Shown here: positions 46,558-56,597 of the stretch, one piece after another
How the letters are laid out: every line of letters starts with the position of its first letter
How positions within the stretch are numbered: position 1 is the stretch's first letter
DNA from: a bacterium
GTDB taxonomy: Bacteria; Bacillota; Bacilli; Lactobacillales; Streptococcaceae
Assembly: GCA_905221115.1 (NCBI GenBank)
Contig: CAJNBX010000001.1
Location: 186,001 to 250,000 of the forward strand
Length of the DNA stretch: 64,000 nt
Direction of reading: 5' to 3'
Translations under genes and position numbers: made by a program
The notes under the pieces: model-generated
What the model saw: only the letters and a program-made list of their open reading frames with translations
What the model was told of the DNA's origin: nothing
Database searches by the model: none

Positions 46558-49500
46558 CTAGATTGCTTCTGTAACGAAACTACGGCTTTCCAACACTTTG
46601 AGCATGGCGTTAGCTGTATCTAGGGCTGTGAAGAGGGGCACTCCGTGTTCAATGGCTGAACGACGGATTTGCTCTCCATCTTCATCAGCAGTCCGTTTGG
46701 TTCCTACTGTATTAATGATAGCTTGAATTCTTCCTTTACGAACAAAACTTGGAATATCCTTATCGTCATCACCAATCTTACCAACAGGTTGGGCTTGCAA
46801 TCCATGACTGGCAAAGAAGGCTGCTGTCCCTTCTGTCGCGAGGATTCCATAGCCAATATTTTGGAAACGACGAGCCAAGTCCAAGGCTTCTTCTTTGGCA
46901 TCATCAGCGATGGTAAATACAACGTTACCAAAGGTTGGCAAGTGTAAGTAAGAAGCTTCAAAGGCCTTATAGAGAGCTTTTTCCAAAGTCGTATCAGAAC
47001 CCATAACTTCACCTGTTGACTTCATTTCAGGGCCAAGCAAGCTGTCTACCTTAGCTAGTTTGGTAAAGGAGAAGACAGGTGCCTTAATATGAACGCGAGT
47101 GCTTTCAGGGTAAAGTCCATCTTGGTAGCCAAGTTCTGATAAACTTTGCCCAAGAATGAGCTTGGTCGCTACTTGAGCCATAGGAATATTGGTCACCTTA
47201 GAAAGGAATGGAACCGTACGGCTAGCACGTGGATTGACCTCAATAACATAGACTTTTTCATCCTTGATAACAAACTGGATATTCATCATTCCAAGACAGT
47301 TAAGACCAATTGCTAGACGTTTAGTATAGTCTGCGATGGTTTCTTGCACCTTTTGCGACAAGGTTTGTGGTGGGTAAACGGCCATTGAGTCACCTGAGTG
47401 GACACCGGCACGTTCGATGTGCTCCATGATACCAGGGATGAGAACATTTTCTCCGTCTGAAATAGCATCAACTTCACACTCTTGTCCAACGATATAAGAG
47501 TCAACAAGGACTGGATGGTCAGGACTAGCCTTAACCGCTGTACGCATGTAAGAACGAAGATCTTCTTCATTTTCTACGATTTCCATAGCACGTCCACCTA
47601 AAACATAAGATGGGCGAACTAAGACTGGGAAGCCAATCTTGCGAGCTGCAAGCACTGCTTCTTCTTCATTTGTAGCCGTTTGTCCTGGTGGCTGTGGAAT
47701 ATCCAAATCTTTAAGAGCTTGCTCGAAGAGGTCACGGTCTTCCGCACGGTCTAGGTCAGCGACCTGTGTACCAAGGATGGTCACACCTGCTTTTGCCAAT
47801 GTCTCCGCAAGGTTGATGGCTGTTTGACCACCGAACTGAACGATAACGCCCTTTGGTTGCTCCAAGTCGATGACATTCATAACATCTTCGAATGTCAAGG
47901 GTTCAAAGTAAAGCTTGTCTGATACAGAGAAGTCTGTAGAGACGGTCTCTGGGTTTGAGTTCATGATGATGGCCTCATAGCCAGCCGCCTGAATAGCCTT
48001 AACTGAATGAACAGTTGCGTAGTCAAACTCGACCCCTTGACCGATACGGATTGGACCTGAACCTAGAACTAGTACAGATTCCTTATCAGATCTGATAGAT
48101 TCATTTTCCCAACCATAGGTTGAATAGAAATATGGTGTTTCAGAGTCAAATTCTGCCGCACAAGTATCGACCATCTTGTAGACTGGGACAATCTTGTTTT
48201 CCAAACGAAGCTGACGAACTTGGTCTGCAGTCGTTTCCCAAAGTTCAGCAATCTTACGGTCTGAGAAGCCATTAAGTTTAGCTGTTTTCAAAACTTCTAG
48301 ATCTTGTGGATGGGCACCCAATTCTTGCTCAATTTCAAAGATATGCAAGAGTTTATCAAGATAGAAGATATCAATCTTGGTCAATTCAGCAATCTCTTCA
48401 GGTGTATAACCACGACGAATAGCTTCTGATACGTAGAAGAGACGGTCATCTTGGGCTTTGACTACTTTTTCAATTAAGGAATCATCAGAAACTGCTGCAA
48501 GTTCAGGCATCTCATTGTGGTGAACGCCAATTTCAAGGGAACGGCAAGCCTTAAGAAGAGATTCTTCAATGTTACGACCGATTGCCATGACTTCTCCAGT
48601 GGCCTTCATCTGAGTACCAAGACGACGCTCACCCTTTTCAAACTTGTCAAATGGGAAACGTGGAATCTTGGCAACAACATAGTCAAGGGCAGGTTCAAAC
48701 ATGGCATAGGTTGAACCAGTGACTGGGTTTATAACCTCGTCCAAGGTCAAACCGACGGCAATCTTGGCAGCCAATTTAGCGATTGGATACCCTGTCGCCT
48801 TAGAAGCAAGGGCTGACGAACGCGATACACGAGGGTTTACTTCGATGACATAGTACTTGAAGCTGTGGGGATCAAGGGCCAACTGAACGTTACATCCCCC
48901 TTCAATCTTAAGGGCACGAATGATGCTCAAGCTCGCGTCACGTAGCATTTGGTTTTCATAGTCTGACATGGTTTGCGCAGGGGCAAATACGATGGAATCC
49001 CCTGTGTGAATCCCAACTGGGTCAAAGTTTTCCATGTTACAAACAACCAAAGCATTGTCAGCTGAGTCACGCATCACTTCGTATTCGATTTCCTTGAAAC
49101 CTGCGATTGAACGCTCAATCAAACATTGGGTAACAGGTGACAATTTCAAACCATTTTCAGCGATTTCACGCAATTCTTCCTCGTTGGCACACATACCACC
49201 ACCAGTACCACCAAGTGTAAAGGCTGGACGGACGATGACTGGGTAGCCAATTGTTGCTGCAAAGTCAACTGCTTCTTCGACAGTATTAACAATTTCAGAT
49301 TCTGGAATTGGTTGGTTGAGCTCTTCCATCAATTGTTTAAAGAGGTCACGGTCCTCCGCTTGGTCAATGGCAGATAATTTAGTACCCAGAAGTTCAACAC
49401 CAAGCTCATCGAGGATACCATTTTTAGACAATTCCATGGCCATGTTAAGACCTGTCTGACCACCGAGTGTTGGTAGCAAGGCATCTGGACGTTCCTTACG

Positions 49501-49734
49501 AAGAATACGAGTCACAAACTCAAGTGTAATTGGTTCAATATAAACCTTATCAGCAATTTCCTTGTCCGTCATGATAGTTGCAGGGTTTGAGTTAACCAAA
49601 ACAACCTCATAACCCTCCTCTTTCAACGACAAGCAAGCCTGGGTCCCAGCGTAGTCAAACTCAGCAGCCTGACCAATAATAATCGGACCAGAACCAATCA
49701 CCATAATTTTTTGAATATCAGTACGTTTAGGCAT
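46558..49734 (-). CDS. carB: Carbamoyl-phosphate synthase, large subunit
   Basis: Makes carbamoyl phosphate from ammonia (delivered by CarA), bicarbonate and two ATP, for pyrimidines and arginine. 1058 aa. Two homologous ATP-grasp halves: [20 protein letters not shown] with [11 protein letters not shown] in the first, [20 protein letters not shown] with [13 protein letters not shown] in the second. A C-terminal MGS-like allosteric domain follows (about 930-1058; [24 protein letters not shown]). Separated from carA by a 447-nt structured spacer. Confidence 0.98.
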   Translation of the reverse strand: MPKRTDIQKIMVIGSGPIIIGQAAEFDYAGTQACLSLKEEGYEVVLVNSNPATIMTDKEIADKVYIEPITLEFVTRILRKERPDALLPTLGGQTGLNMAMELSKNGILDELGVELLGTKLSAIDQAEDRDLFKQLMEELNQPIPESEIVNTVEEAVDFAATIGYPVIVRPAFTLGGTGGGMCANEEELREIAENGLKLSPVTQCLIERSIAGFKEIEYEVMRDSADNALVVCNMENFDPVGIHTGDSIVFAPAQTMSDYENQMLRDASLSIIRALKIEGGCNVQLALDPHSFKYYVIEVNPRVSRSSALASKATGYPIAKLAAKIAVGLTLDEVINPVTGSTYAMFEPALDYVVAKIPRFPFDKFEKGERRLGTQMKATGEVMAIGRNIEESLLKACRSLEIGVHHNEMPELAAVSDDSLIEKVVKAQDDRLFYVSEAIRRGYTPEEIAELTKIDIFYLDKLLHIFEIEQELGAHPQDLEVLKTAKLNGFSDRKIAELWETTADQVRQLRLENKIVPVYKMVDTCAAEFDSETPYFYSTYGWENESIRSDKESVLVLGSGPIRIGQGVEFDYATVHSVKAIQAAGYEAIIMNSNPETVSTDFSVSDKLYFEPLTFEDVMNVIDLEQPKGVIVQFGGQTAINLAETLAKAGVTILGTQVADLDRAEDRDLFEQALKDLDIPQPPGQTATNEEEAVLAARKIGFPVLVRPSYVLGGRAMEIVENEEDLRSYMRTAVKASPDHPVLVDSYIVGQECEVDAISDGENVLIPGIMEHIERAGVHSGDSMAVYPPQTLSQKVQETIADYTKRLAIGLNCLGMMNIQFVIKDEKVYVIEVNPRASRTVPFLSKVTNIPMAQVATKLILGQSLSELGYQDGLYPESTRVHIKAPVFSFTKLAKVDSLLGPEMKSTGEVMGSDTTLEKALYKAFEASYLHLPTFGNVVFTIADDAKEEALDLARRFQNIGYGILATEGTAAFFASHGLQAQPVGKIGDDDKDIPSFVRKGRIQAIINTVGTKRTADEDGEQIRRSAIEHGVPLFTALDTANAMLKVLESRSFVTEAI

Positions 49735-49881
49735 AGTTTATGATACAAAGCCCGTAAAGAACACAGTGAAAATAGGAAACTCGGTGCAGACACCTTCAGC
49801 GTCAAGACGATGTTTATCTTTTTCACACAGTTCTTAGGGCGTGTTCACTTCCGCGAACAATGTATCTTCTCCTTTCTATTC

Positions 49882-49899
49882 GGCAACTCTCAGGTTGCC
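49882..49899 (-). promoter_or_regulatory. Second PyrR-like hairpin before carB
   Basis: GGCAAC / GTTGCC stem with minus-strand loop CTGAGA, followed by GAATAGAAAGG. The loop and downstream 11-mer are identical to those of the hairpin at 50018-50035, while the stem bases differ but still pair. The match to the PyrR motif is poorer (GAGUU for GAGGY). Probably a decayed duplicate. Confidence 0.5.
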
Positions 49900-49943
49900 A
49901 TTAAATAAATTCTCCGACGATTTTTTAGCGAAACGATACTTTT

Positions 49944-50097
49944 CGGTAAAAAATCTAGTGCAGGGAGTTTTTAGTTCGCCTGATAGCGACTAAAAGAAAC
50001 GACCTGCCTTTCTATTCGTCGCCTCTCAGGGCGACAATAAATAAGATACAAAGGACGAATAGAAAACGATTGAATTTTAGAAAACCAAAGAAGGATT
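49944..50097 (-). promoter_or_regulatory. Putative PyrR-controlled leader of carB
   Basis: Minus strand, in order. A promoter TTGTCA/TAAAAT with 17-bp spacing (50097-50102 and 50074-50079) comes first. TTTTCTATTCGTC (50054-50067 region) can pair with GACGAATAGAAAG (50008-50020) as antiterminator. The hairpin GTCGCC-CTGAGA-GGCGAC (50018-50035) contains CCUGAGAGGC, fitting the PyrR-binding motif CCNGNGAGGY. A terminator-like hairpin (outer GCAGG/CCTGC, inner TTTTAG/CTAAAA, 49969-49995) follows, with T6 downstream. PyrR with UMP would hold the first hairpin and free the terminator. Confidence 0.6.
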
Positions 50098-50181
50098 GAC
50101 AATCCAAATTGGTTTCTCTAAATTCCAAGTTTTCCGTCCGTGTTCAGTTACATAAATTCTCCAACGAGCTTTTACTCGTTC

Positions 50182-51261
50182 TTAGTTTGATTGTTTAAAA
50201 GCTTCCATCATCTCGATAAACTCGTCAAATAGGTAGCTTGCGTCGTGTGGACCAGGGGCTGCATCTGGGTGATATTGAACAGAGAAAGCAGGTTGGTATC
50301 TGTGGCGCACACCTTCAACTGACTTGTCATTGATTTCTTCGTGGGTGATAATCAAATGCTCTGGCAAATCCTCACGGCTGACTGCATAACCATGGTTTTG
50401 ACTTGTAAAATCCACACGTCCTGTAGCAATTTCGCGTACCGCATGGTTGAATCCACGGTGTCCAAACTTCATCTTGTATGTCTTAGCCCCATTTGCCATT
50501 GCAAAGAGTTGATGCCCCATACAAATACCAAAGATTGGAATTTTTCCTTGCACACCACGAATCATGTCGAGTGCTTGTGGAACGTCTTCTGGGTTACCTG
50601 GACCATTTGACAACATAACTCCGTCAGGATTGAGATGGAGAATTTCTTCCGCCGTTGTTGAATAAGGAACAACCGTCACGTTACAGTTTCGCTTAGAAAG
50701 TTCACGTAGGATTGAGTGCTTGAGACCAAAGTCAACTAAGACAACACTCAAACCAACTCCTGGAGCTGGATATGAAGTTTTAGTAGAAACCTGCTTGATA
50801 TTGTCTGTCGGCAAAACTGTTGCTTGGAGCTGATCCGTCACATGGTCCATACTGTCCCCAACATGAGTCAAAGTTGCACGCATCGTACCATGTTTGCGGA
50901 TAATCTTGGTAAGAGCACGCGTATCAATTCCTGAAATACCAGGAATTTTCTTTGCTTTCAAAAATTCATCCAGCGTCATTTGATTTCTCCAGTTGCTAGC
51001 TCGACGTGCTTCTTCGAAAACAACGACTCCCTTACAAGTTGGAATAATGGATTCATAATCATCACGGTTAATTCCATAATTTCCTACCAAAGGATAGGTA
51101 AAGGTCAAGATTTGTCCATTATAAGACTGGTCTGTAATGGATTCTTGGTAGCCGGTCATACCTGTATTAAAGACAATTTCACCTGTTACATCGATATCTG
51201 CTCCGAAGGCCTTGCCTTCAAAAATTGTTCCATCTTCTAATACTAGAAGTCTTTTTGTCAT
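50182..51261 (-). CDS. carA: Carbamoyl-phosphate synthase, small (glutaminase) subunit
   Basis: Hydrolyses glutamine to feed ammonia to CarB. 359 aa. N-terminal CarA-specific domain ([30 protein letters not shown]). C-terminal class I amidotransferase with [11 protein letters not shown], the nucleophile Cys in [19 protein letters not shown] and the His/Glu dyad region [14 protein letters not shown]. It follows pyrB closely (49 nt). Confidence 0.97.
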   Translation of the reverse strand: MTKRLLVLEDGTIFEGKAFGADIDVTGEIVFNTGMTGYQESITDQSYNGQILTFTYPLVGNYGINRDDYESIIPTCKGVVVFEEARRASNWRNQMTLDEFLKAKKIPGISGIDTRALTKIIRKHGTMRATLTHVGDSMDHVTDQLQATVLPTDNIKQVSTKTSYPAPGVGLSVVLVDFGLKHSILRELSKRNCNVTVVPYSTTAEEILHLNPDGVMLSNGPGNPEDVPQALDMIRGVQGKIPIFGICMGHQLFAMANGAKTYKMKFGHRGFNHAVREIATGRVDFTSQNHGYAVSREDLPEHLIITHEEINDKSVEGVRHRYQPAFSVQYHPDAAPGPHDASYLFDEFIEMMEAFKQSN

Positions 51262-51310
51262 ATTTTCACCTCTCGTGGACGCTCACTGGCGTCTTTTAAC
51301 GTCTTGTGTT

Positions 51311-52234
51311 TTAGTTGGCGTTTCTACTCGCCAGTACGGATTCTAAGATTGCCATTCGAACAAAGACACCATTGGTCATTTGTTGGACAATCCGTGATTT
51401 TGGTGCTTCAACCAAGTGGTCTGCGATTTCTACATCACGGTTGACTGGAGCTGGATGCATGAGGATTGCTGTTTCTTTCAAGAGATCATAACGTTCTTGA
51501 GTCAAGCCATGTTGGGCATGGTAGTCTTCTTTTGAAAAGACAGCTCCACTATCATGGCGTTCATGTTGCACACGGAGAAACATCATGACATCTACCTGAT
51601 CAATGATTTCATCAATGGTTACAAACTGTCCATAGTCTGCAAACTCTTGACTTCTCCATTCCTCAGGTCCAGCAAAGTATAGTTCAGCTCCCAAGCGTTT
51701 CAAAATCTGCATATTGGATTTGGCAACACGTGAGTGATCCAAGTCACCTGCAATCGCAACCTTGAGACCCTCAAAGTGGCCAAATTCCTCATAAATAGTC
51801 ATCAAATCAAGCAAGCTCTGGCTAGGGTGTTGGCCCGAACCATCTCCACCATTGATGATGGAAGTCGTAATCGTGGGACTAGCAATTAACTCTCTGTAGT
51901 AATCAACCTCTGGGTGGCGAATCACACAGACATCCACTCCTAAAGCAGACAGAGTCAAAATGGTATCATAAAGTGTCTCACCCTTATTAACCGAACTAGT
52001 CTTCACATCAAAGTCAAGTCGTTCAAGCCCCAGTTTAATCTCTGCTACTTCAAAGGACTTATGCGTCCGTGTAGAATCCTCAAAGAAAAGATTGGAAACA
52101 ATCGGATGATCTTCATAGGGAAGCTGGGCTCCGTTTTTAAACTCAATTCCTCGCTTGATCAATTTCATCACTTGATCGACAGTGAGGTCTTCCATGGACA
52201 CCACATGGTTCAATGCTTGTTGATTTTCTGACAT
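51311..52234 (-). CDS. pyrB: Aspartate carbamoyltransferase catalytic subunit
   Basis: Condenses carbamoyl phosphate with aspartate, the first committed pyrimidine step. 307 aa. Carbamoyl-phosphate motif [16 protein letters not shown] (S-T-R-T), [23 protein letters not shown] and [11 protein letters not shown] are all present. Bacillus-type trimer without PyrI. Second gene of the pyrR operon. Confidence 0.97.
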   Translation of the reverse strand: MSENQQALNHVVSMEDLTVDQVMKLIKRGIEFKNGAQLPYEDHPIVSNLFFEDSTRTHKSFEVAEIKLGLERLDFDVKTSSVNKGETLYDTILTLSALGVDVCVIRHPEVDYYRELIASPTITTSIINGGDGSGQHPSQSLLDLMTIYEEFGHFEGLKVAIAGDLDHSRVAKSNMQILKRLGAELYFAGPEEWRSQEFADYGQFVTIDEIIDQVDVMMFLRVQHERHDSGAVFSKEDYHAQHGLTQERYDLLKETAILMHPAPVNRDVEIADHLVEAPKSRIVQQMTNGVFVRMAILESVLASRNAN

Positions 52235-52252
52235 GGCTACTCCTTTAGCTTT

Positions 52253-52906
<654 letters not shown>

Positions 52907-52932
52907 TTTAAAGGAATATTTAGTTATCAATT

Positions 52933-52943
52933 ACTATAGCACA
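52933..52943 (-). promoter_or_regulatory. pyr operon promoter, extended -10
   Basis: Minus strand TTTGTGCTATAGT region with TGTGCTATAGT as extended -10. It gives a leader of about 150 nt containing the PyrR attenuator. Confidence 0.65.
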
Positions 52944-52984
52944 AAGCATGCTTAAAATCAAGCAAAAACTTTCGATGTTCCATC

Positions 52985-53614
52985 TTACAAATTGCTAAAA
53001 TCATATAATTGTGGGTACTGGTCACACTCTGGATTTTTAGGATGACAAATGGCTCTTCCAAAATAAATCATAGCCTGATGAGCTGCTAACCACTGCTCAG
53101 GCGGCAAGATATCCATGACCCGCTTTTCCACCTCAAGTGGTGTCGCTGATTTTTTGACGATATCGTGGTGTTTGCAAATACGCTCCACATGAGTATCTAC
53201 TGCAAAGGCTGGAATTCCAAAGCCCACACTCATGACAACATTGGCTGTCTTGCGACCAACACCTGCCAAACTCTCCAATTCCTCACGTGTCTGAGGAACT
53301 TGACCATCAAAATCATCTAGTAACTGTTGGGCACATTTTTTAAGGAATTTAGCCTTATTTCGATACAGTCCCAGACGAGAAATGTGTGAGGCAATCTCAC
53401 CCTCTGTCGCAACAGACATAGCTTGTGGCGTTGGAAAGGCAGCAAAGAGACCCGGTGTGGCCTTATTTACCGCTGCATCCGTTGTCTGGGCCGATAACAT
53501 GACCGCAACCAAGAGTTCAAAATGATTAGTGAAATCAAGACTGGGCTTGGCATCTGGAAACAGAGCAATGATTTCTTCCAGCACCTTTCGTGCACGTTTT
53601 TTTGACAAGACCAT
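52985..53614 (-). CDS. nth: Endonuclease III-like glycosylase with incomplete Fe-S ligands
   Basis: Removes oxidised pyrimidines and nicks the abasic site. 209 aa. HhH with the catalytic Lys in ESLAGVGRKTANVVMS, and catalytic Asp in AFAVDTHVERIC. The C-terminal cluster loop should be C-x6-C-x2-C-x5-C but reads CHPKNPECDQYPQLYDF: the first two Cys (about 188 and 195) are kept, the third is Tyr and the fourth is not Cys. A normal 4Fe-4S cluster is therefore unlikely. It abuts yceD with a one-base stop/start overlap. Confidence 0.93.
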   Translation of the reverse strand: MVLSKKRARKVLEEIIALFPDAKPSLDFTNHFELLVAVMLSAQTTDAAVNKATPGLFAAFPTPQAMSVATEGEIASHISRLGLYRNKAKFLKKCAQQLLDDFDGQVPQTREELESLAGVGRKTANVVMSVGFGIPAFAVDTHVERICKHHDIVKKSATPLEVEKRVMDILPPEQWLAAHQAMIYFGRAICHPKNPECDQYPQLYDFSNL

Positions 53615-54156
53615 TATTCGTCTCCATCAAATAGTCCTTGTAAGCCAGCAAAAGGACTGTTTTCTTCTTTCTTAACTGCCTGTTGAGCTTGGTATTCTTC
53701 TTCTGTCATGATTTGCCAGTCATTTCCTGAAACAAATCCTTGACCAGCTTCTTCTTCAGCCGTCAAGACCTTGATAGGGATATTGAGTAGGATATTGTCT
53801 GACACGCTCTCAGCAAGATCAAGTTCTCCATTTTCGATAGTCAGGACCAAATCATCATCTAGAACTTCTTGGTCTAGCTGGTTAGTTGCGCCTTCCATGA
53901 AAACTTCTGTGACTGGATAAGATTCAATTAACTCAACTGGCTCCATACTGCGACTTGAAGCAAGAACAATGGTATAAGATAGTTGATAATCTAAAAAATA
54001 CATACGGTCTTCGTACTGTACTTTCCCAACTGCAAGGATATCTCTCACATCTAAAATTTCTTGATTGCGTGCACGCAGGTCAGCAACTAGGCCTAAGGTT
54101 TGTTCAAAATGCAAGCCTTCAGACTGCTTACGAATTTCTTGAATATTTAATTTCAT
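53614..54156 (-). CDS. YceD/DUF177 family protein
   Basis: 180 aa. Acidic protein of the YceD family, which in many bacteria lies upstream of rpmF and is linked to 23S rRNA or plant-plastid ribosome assembly. Seen: RARNQEILDVRDILAVGKVQ at the N-terminus, LDQEVLDDDLVLTIENGELDLAESVSDNILLNIP in two pieces in the middle, and a C-terminal SPFAGLQGLFDGDE. Here it is paired with nth instead of rpmF. GGAGG precedes the ATG. Confidence 0.85.
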   Translation of the reverse strand: MKLNIQEIRKQSEGLHFEQTLGLVADLRARNQEILDVRDILAVGKVQYEDRMYFLDYQLSYTIVLASSRSMEPVELIESYPVTEVFMEGATNQLDQEVLDDDLVLTIENGELDLAESVSDNILLNIPIKVLTAEEEAGQGFVSGNDWQIMTEEEYQAQQAVKKEENSPFAGLQGLFDGDE

Positions 54157-54278
54157 ACTTCCTCCATAAAGATTTACTCTCTTGATTATACCATGAAAAA
54201 GCTACAAATCAGCACAGCAAACTTTGTAATTAAAATTCGAATTTTTGACATATTCACTATTATGTTTTTGTTTTTCAA

Positions 54279-54287
54279 TGCTATACT
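54279..54287 (+). promoter_or_regulatory. Promoter of a leader upstream of the ABC-F gene
   Basis: Extended -10 TGCTATACT, with AAGGAGG and a short reading frame downstream. Confidence 0.6.
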
Positions 54288-54324
54288 ATAGGAAATAGTA
54301 CATCAGATTAAGGAGGATACCCAC

Positions 54325-54411
54325 ATGGAAGACAAAGAACTCATTACTAATGCTTACCACTCGTATTTTAGAGCTTGGAATTTCCAGTTTTCTATTGACA
54401 AAATTTCCTGA
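54325..54411 (+). CDS. 28-codon small ORF, possible leader peptide
   Basis: Starts MEDKELITNAYHSYFRAWNF and ends at TGA, preceded by AAGGAGG 8 nt before the ATG and by an extended -10 promoter. I do not recognise the peptide. It may be a leader peptide controlling the ABC-F gene, or the surviving front of a longer gene cut off by rearrangement. No gene continues after it: a second ribosome site GGAGGTAAGGGAGAC with ATGAACAACTAA follows at about 54440-54467. Confidence 0.45.
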   Translation: MEDKELITNAYHSYFRAWNFQFSIDKIS

Positions 54412-54550
54412 AAGTTATACGATAAAGATACTAATACTCGGAGGTAAGGGAGACATGAACAACTAAGTCTATCAAATAAAGAACCTTTATTTAGTAGATC
54501 TTGTTTTTGTCTCTTTTTATATGCTCTTTTATGCTCTTTTTCTGGCATTT

Positions 54551-54705
54551 TATACTCAATGAAAATCAAAGATCAAACTAGGAAGCTAGCCGCAGGTTGC
54601 TCAAAGCACTGCTTTGAGGTTGTAGATAAGACTGACGAAGTCAGTTACATATATCTACGGTAAGGCGACGCTGACGTGGTTTGAAGAGATTTTCGAAGAG
54701 TATTA
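54551..54705 (+). repeat. BOX element, A-B-C form
   Basis: boxA TATACTCAATGAAAATCAAA, boxB with GACGAAGTCAG, boxC with GCTGACGTGGTTTGAAGAGA and GAAGAGTATTA. It is inserted between the small ORF and the terminator before the ABC-F gene. Confidence 0.93.
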
Positions 54706-54731
54706 ATAGAGTTTTTTTGACATAAACTTTG

Positions 54732-54758
54732 GCTCTACTAGGTAAAGTAGAGCTTTTT
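54732..54758 (+). terminator. Terminator/attenuator just before the ABC-F start
   Basis: Stem GCTCTACT / AGTAGAGC with a 5-nt loop and TTTTTG, ending 37 nt before the ABC-F ATG. Its position inside the leader is typical of attenuated antibiotic-responsive ABC-F genes. Confidence 0.7.
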
Positions 54759-54794
54759 GTTATGCACTATGAACATTCTAGAAAGGACAATCAT

Positions 54795-56312
54795 ATGATA
54801 AAAATCAATCACCTGACCATCACACAAAACAAAGATTTACGAGATCTTGTATCTGACCTAACAATGGCCATTCAATACGGAGAAAAGGTCGCTATTATTG
54901 GCGAAGAAGGAAATGGCAAATCAACCTTACTTAAAACTTTAATGGGGGAAGCTTTGCCTGATTTCACTATCAGGGGAGACATTCAATCTGATTATCAATC
55001 AATAGCCTACATTCCTCAAAAACTCCCTGAGGACCTGAAAAAGAAAACTTTACACGACTACTTCTTTTTAGATTCTATTGATTTAGACTACAGTGTCCTC
55101 TATCGTTTGGCTGAGGAGTTGCATTTTGATAGCAATCATTTCGCTAGCAACCAAGAGATTGGCAGTCTATCAGGGGGCGAAGCTTTGAAAATTCAGCTCA
55201 TCCATGAGTTAGCCAAACCCTTTGAGATTCTATTTTTAGATGAACCTTCAAATGACCTAGACCTTGAAACGGTTGATTGGCTAAAAAGACAGATACAGAA
55301 GATGAGGCAAACCGTTATTTTCATTTCCCATGATGAGGACTTTCTTTCTGAAACGGCAGACACTATTGTTCACTTGCGACTGGTCAAGCACCGTAAAGAA
55401 GCGGAAACACTAGTAGAGCATTTAGACTATGATAGTTATAGTGAGCAGAGAAAGGCTAATTTTGCCAGACAAAGCCAGCAAGCAGCCAACGACCAAAGAG
55501 CCTACGATAAAACCATGGAAAAACATCGGCGAGTCAAGCAAAATGTAGAAACTGCGCTTCGAGCTACTAAAGACAGTACTGCCGGTCGCCTATTGGCTAA
55601 AAAGATGAAAAATGTCCTCTCTCAAGAAAAACGCTTTGAAAAGACAGCTCAGTCCATGACCCAAAAGCCACTTGAAGAGGAACAAATCCAACTTTTCTTT
55701 TCAGACATCCAACCATTACCTGCTTCTAAAGTTTTAATCCAACTGGAAAAAGAAAATTTGTCCATTGGCGAGCGAGTTTTGGTTCAAGAACTACGACTAA
55801 CTGTCCGTGGACAAGAAAAAATCGGTATTATCGGCCCAAATGGTATTGGAAAATCGACTCTGCTAGCCAAGTTTCAACAGCTGCTTAGCGCCAAAAGAGA
55901 AATTTCGCTTGGTTTTATGCCACAAGATTACCACAAAAAACTGCAATTGGATTTATCACCAATAGCCTACCTCAGCAAAACTGGAGAAAAAGAGGAACTG
56001 CAGAAAATCCAATCTCACTTAGCCAGTCTCAATTTCAGTTATCCAGAAATGCAGCATCAAATTCGCTCCTTATCTGGCGGGCAACAGGGAAAACTCCTGC
56101 TTTTGGATTTAGTGCTGCGCAAACCAAACTTTCTCCTGCTGGATGAACCTACACGAAACTTTTCTCCAACTTCTCAACCTGAAATAAGAAAACTCTTTGC
56201 AACCTATCCAGGCGGTATCATCACTGTTTCGCATGACCGTCGTTTCTTAAAAGAGGTCTGTTCAAGCATCTATCGCTTGACAGAACATGGTTTGGAGGTA
56301 GTTAATTTATAA
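54795..56312 (+). CDS. ABC-F ribosome-associated ATPase
   Basis: 505 aa, no membrane segments. Two ABC domains: first Walker A IIGEEGNGKSTLLKT, signature GSLSGGEALKIQ, Walker B FEILFLDEPSNDLDLETVDW; second IIGPNGIGKSTLLAKF, RSLSGGQQGKLLLLDL, NFLLLDEPTRNFSPTSQPEI. They are joined by a charged interdomain linker (about 205-290) that reaches the ribosomal P site or exit tunnel. The start is MIKINHLTIT with AAAGGA 7-8 nt upstream. The sequence resembles antibiotic-protection members (Vga/Lsa/Lmo0919 type) rather than EttA, but the subgroup is inferred. Confidence 0.9.
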   Translation: MIKINHLTITQNKDLRDLVSDLTMAIQYGEKVAIIGEEGNGKSTLLKTLMGEALPDFTIRGDIQSDYQSIAYIPQKLPEDLKKKTLHDYFFLDSIDLDYSVLYRLAEELHFDSNHFASNQEIGSLSGGEALKIQLIHELAKPFEILFLDEPSNDLDLETVDWLKRQIQKMRQTVIFISHDEDFLSETADTIVHLRLVKHRKEAETLVEHLDYDSYSEQRKANFARQSQQAANDQRAYDKTMEKHRRVKQNVETALRATKDSTAGRLLAKKMKNVLSQEKRFEKTAQSMTQKPLEEEQIQLFFSDIQPLPASKVLIQLEKENLSIGERVLVQELRLTVRGQEKIGIIGPNGIGKSTLLAKFQQLLSAKREISLGFMPQDYHKKLQLDLSPIAYLSKTGEKEELQKIQSHLASLNFSYPEMQHQIRSLSGGQQGKLLLLDLVLRKPNFLLLDEPTRNFSPTSQPEIRKLFATYPGGIITVSHDRRFLKEVCSSIYRLTEHGLEVVNL

Positions 56313-56460
56313 GATTCATACTCATGAGGATAATTCTTTGCTTTGGAGCACTATTTAAACATTATAATCAGTGAATAAATCTTATATCCACATTCAAGTC
56401 AATAATTTCTTGTAATCAACTCTAAATAGACGGATAAAAACTACTTCTAACTATCAAAAA

Positions 56461-56494
56461 ACGAGCACCTCCTCAGTTGGAAATGCTCGTTTTC
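56461..56494 (+). terminator. Terminator between ABC-F gene and pht
   Basis: ACGAGCA / TGCTCGT stem with inner CTCC/GGA pairing and T runs. It is similar to the ffh terminator at 27335-27372. The remaining spacer (56313-56460 and 56495-56597) shows nothing else. Confidence 0.7.
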
Positions 56495-56597
56495 TTATGT
56501 TGCCATGGTTTATAATTACAATGAGAAATAGGAAACAGCCTTGAATGAGAAAATCTCCTAGATCTACGACCACAAACTTTTTTATTCTACTCACTTT

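Noticed and set aside
54354..54569. 71-codon minus-strand frame
   Set aside because: It starts in the BOX element and has no ribosome site or family; it is a shadow of repeat and leader sequence.
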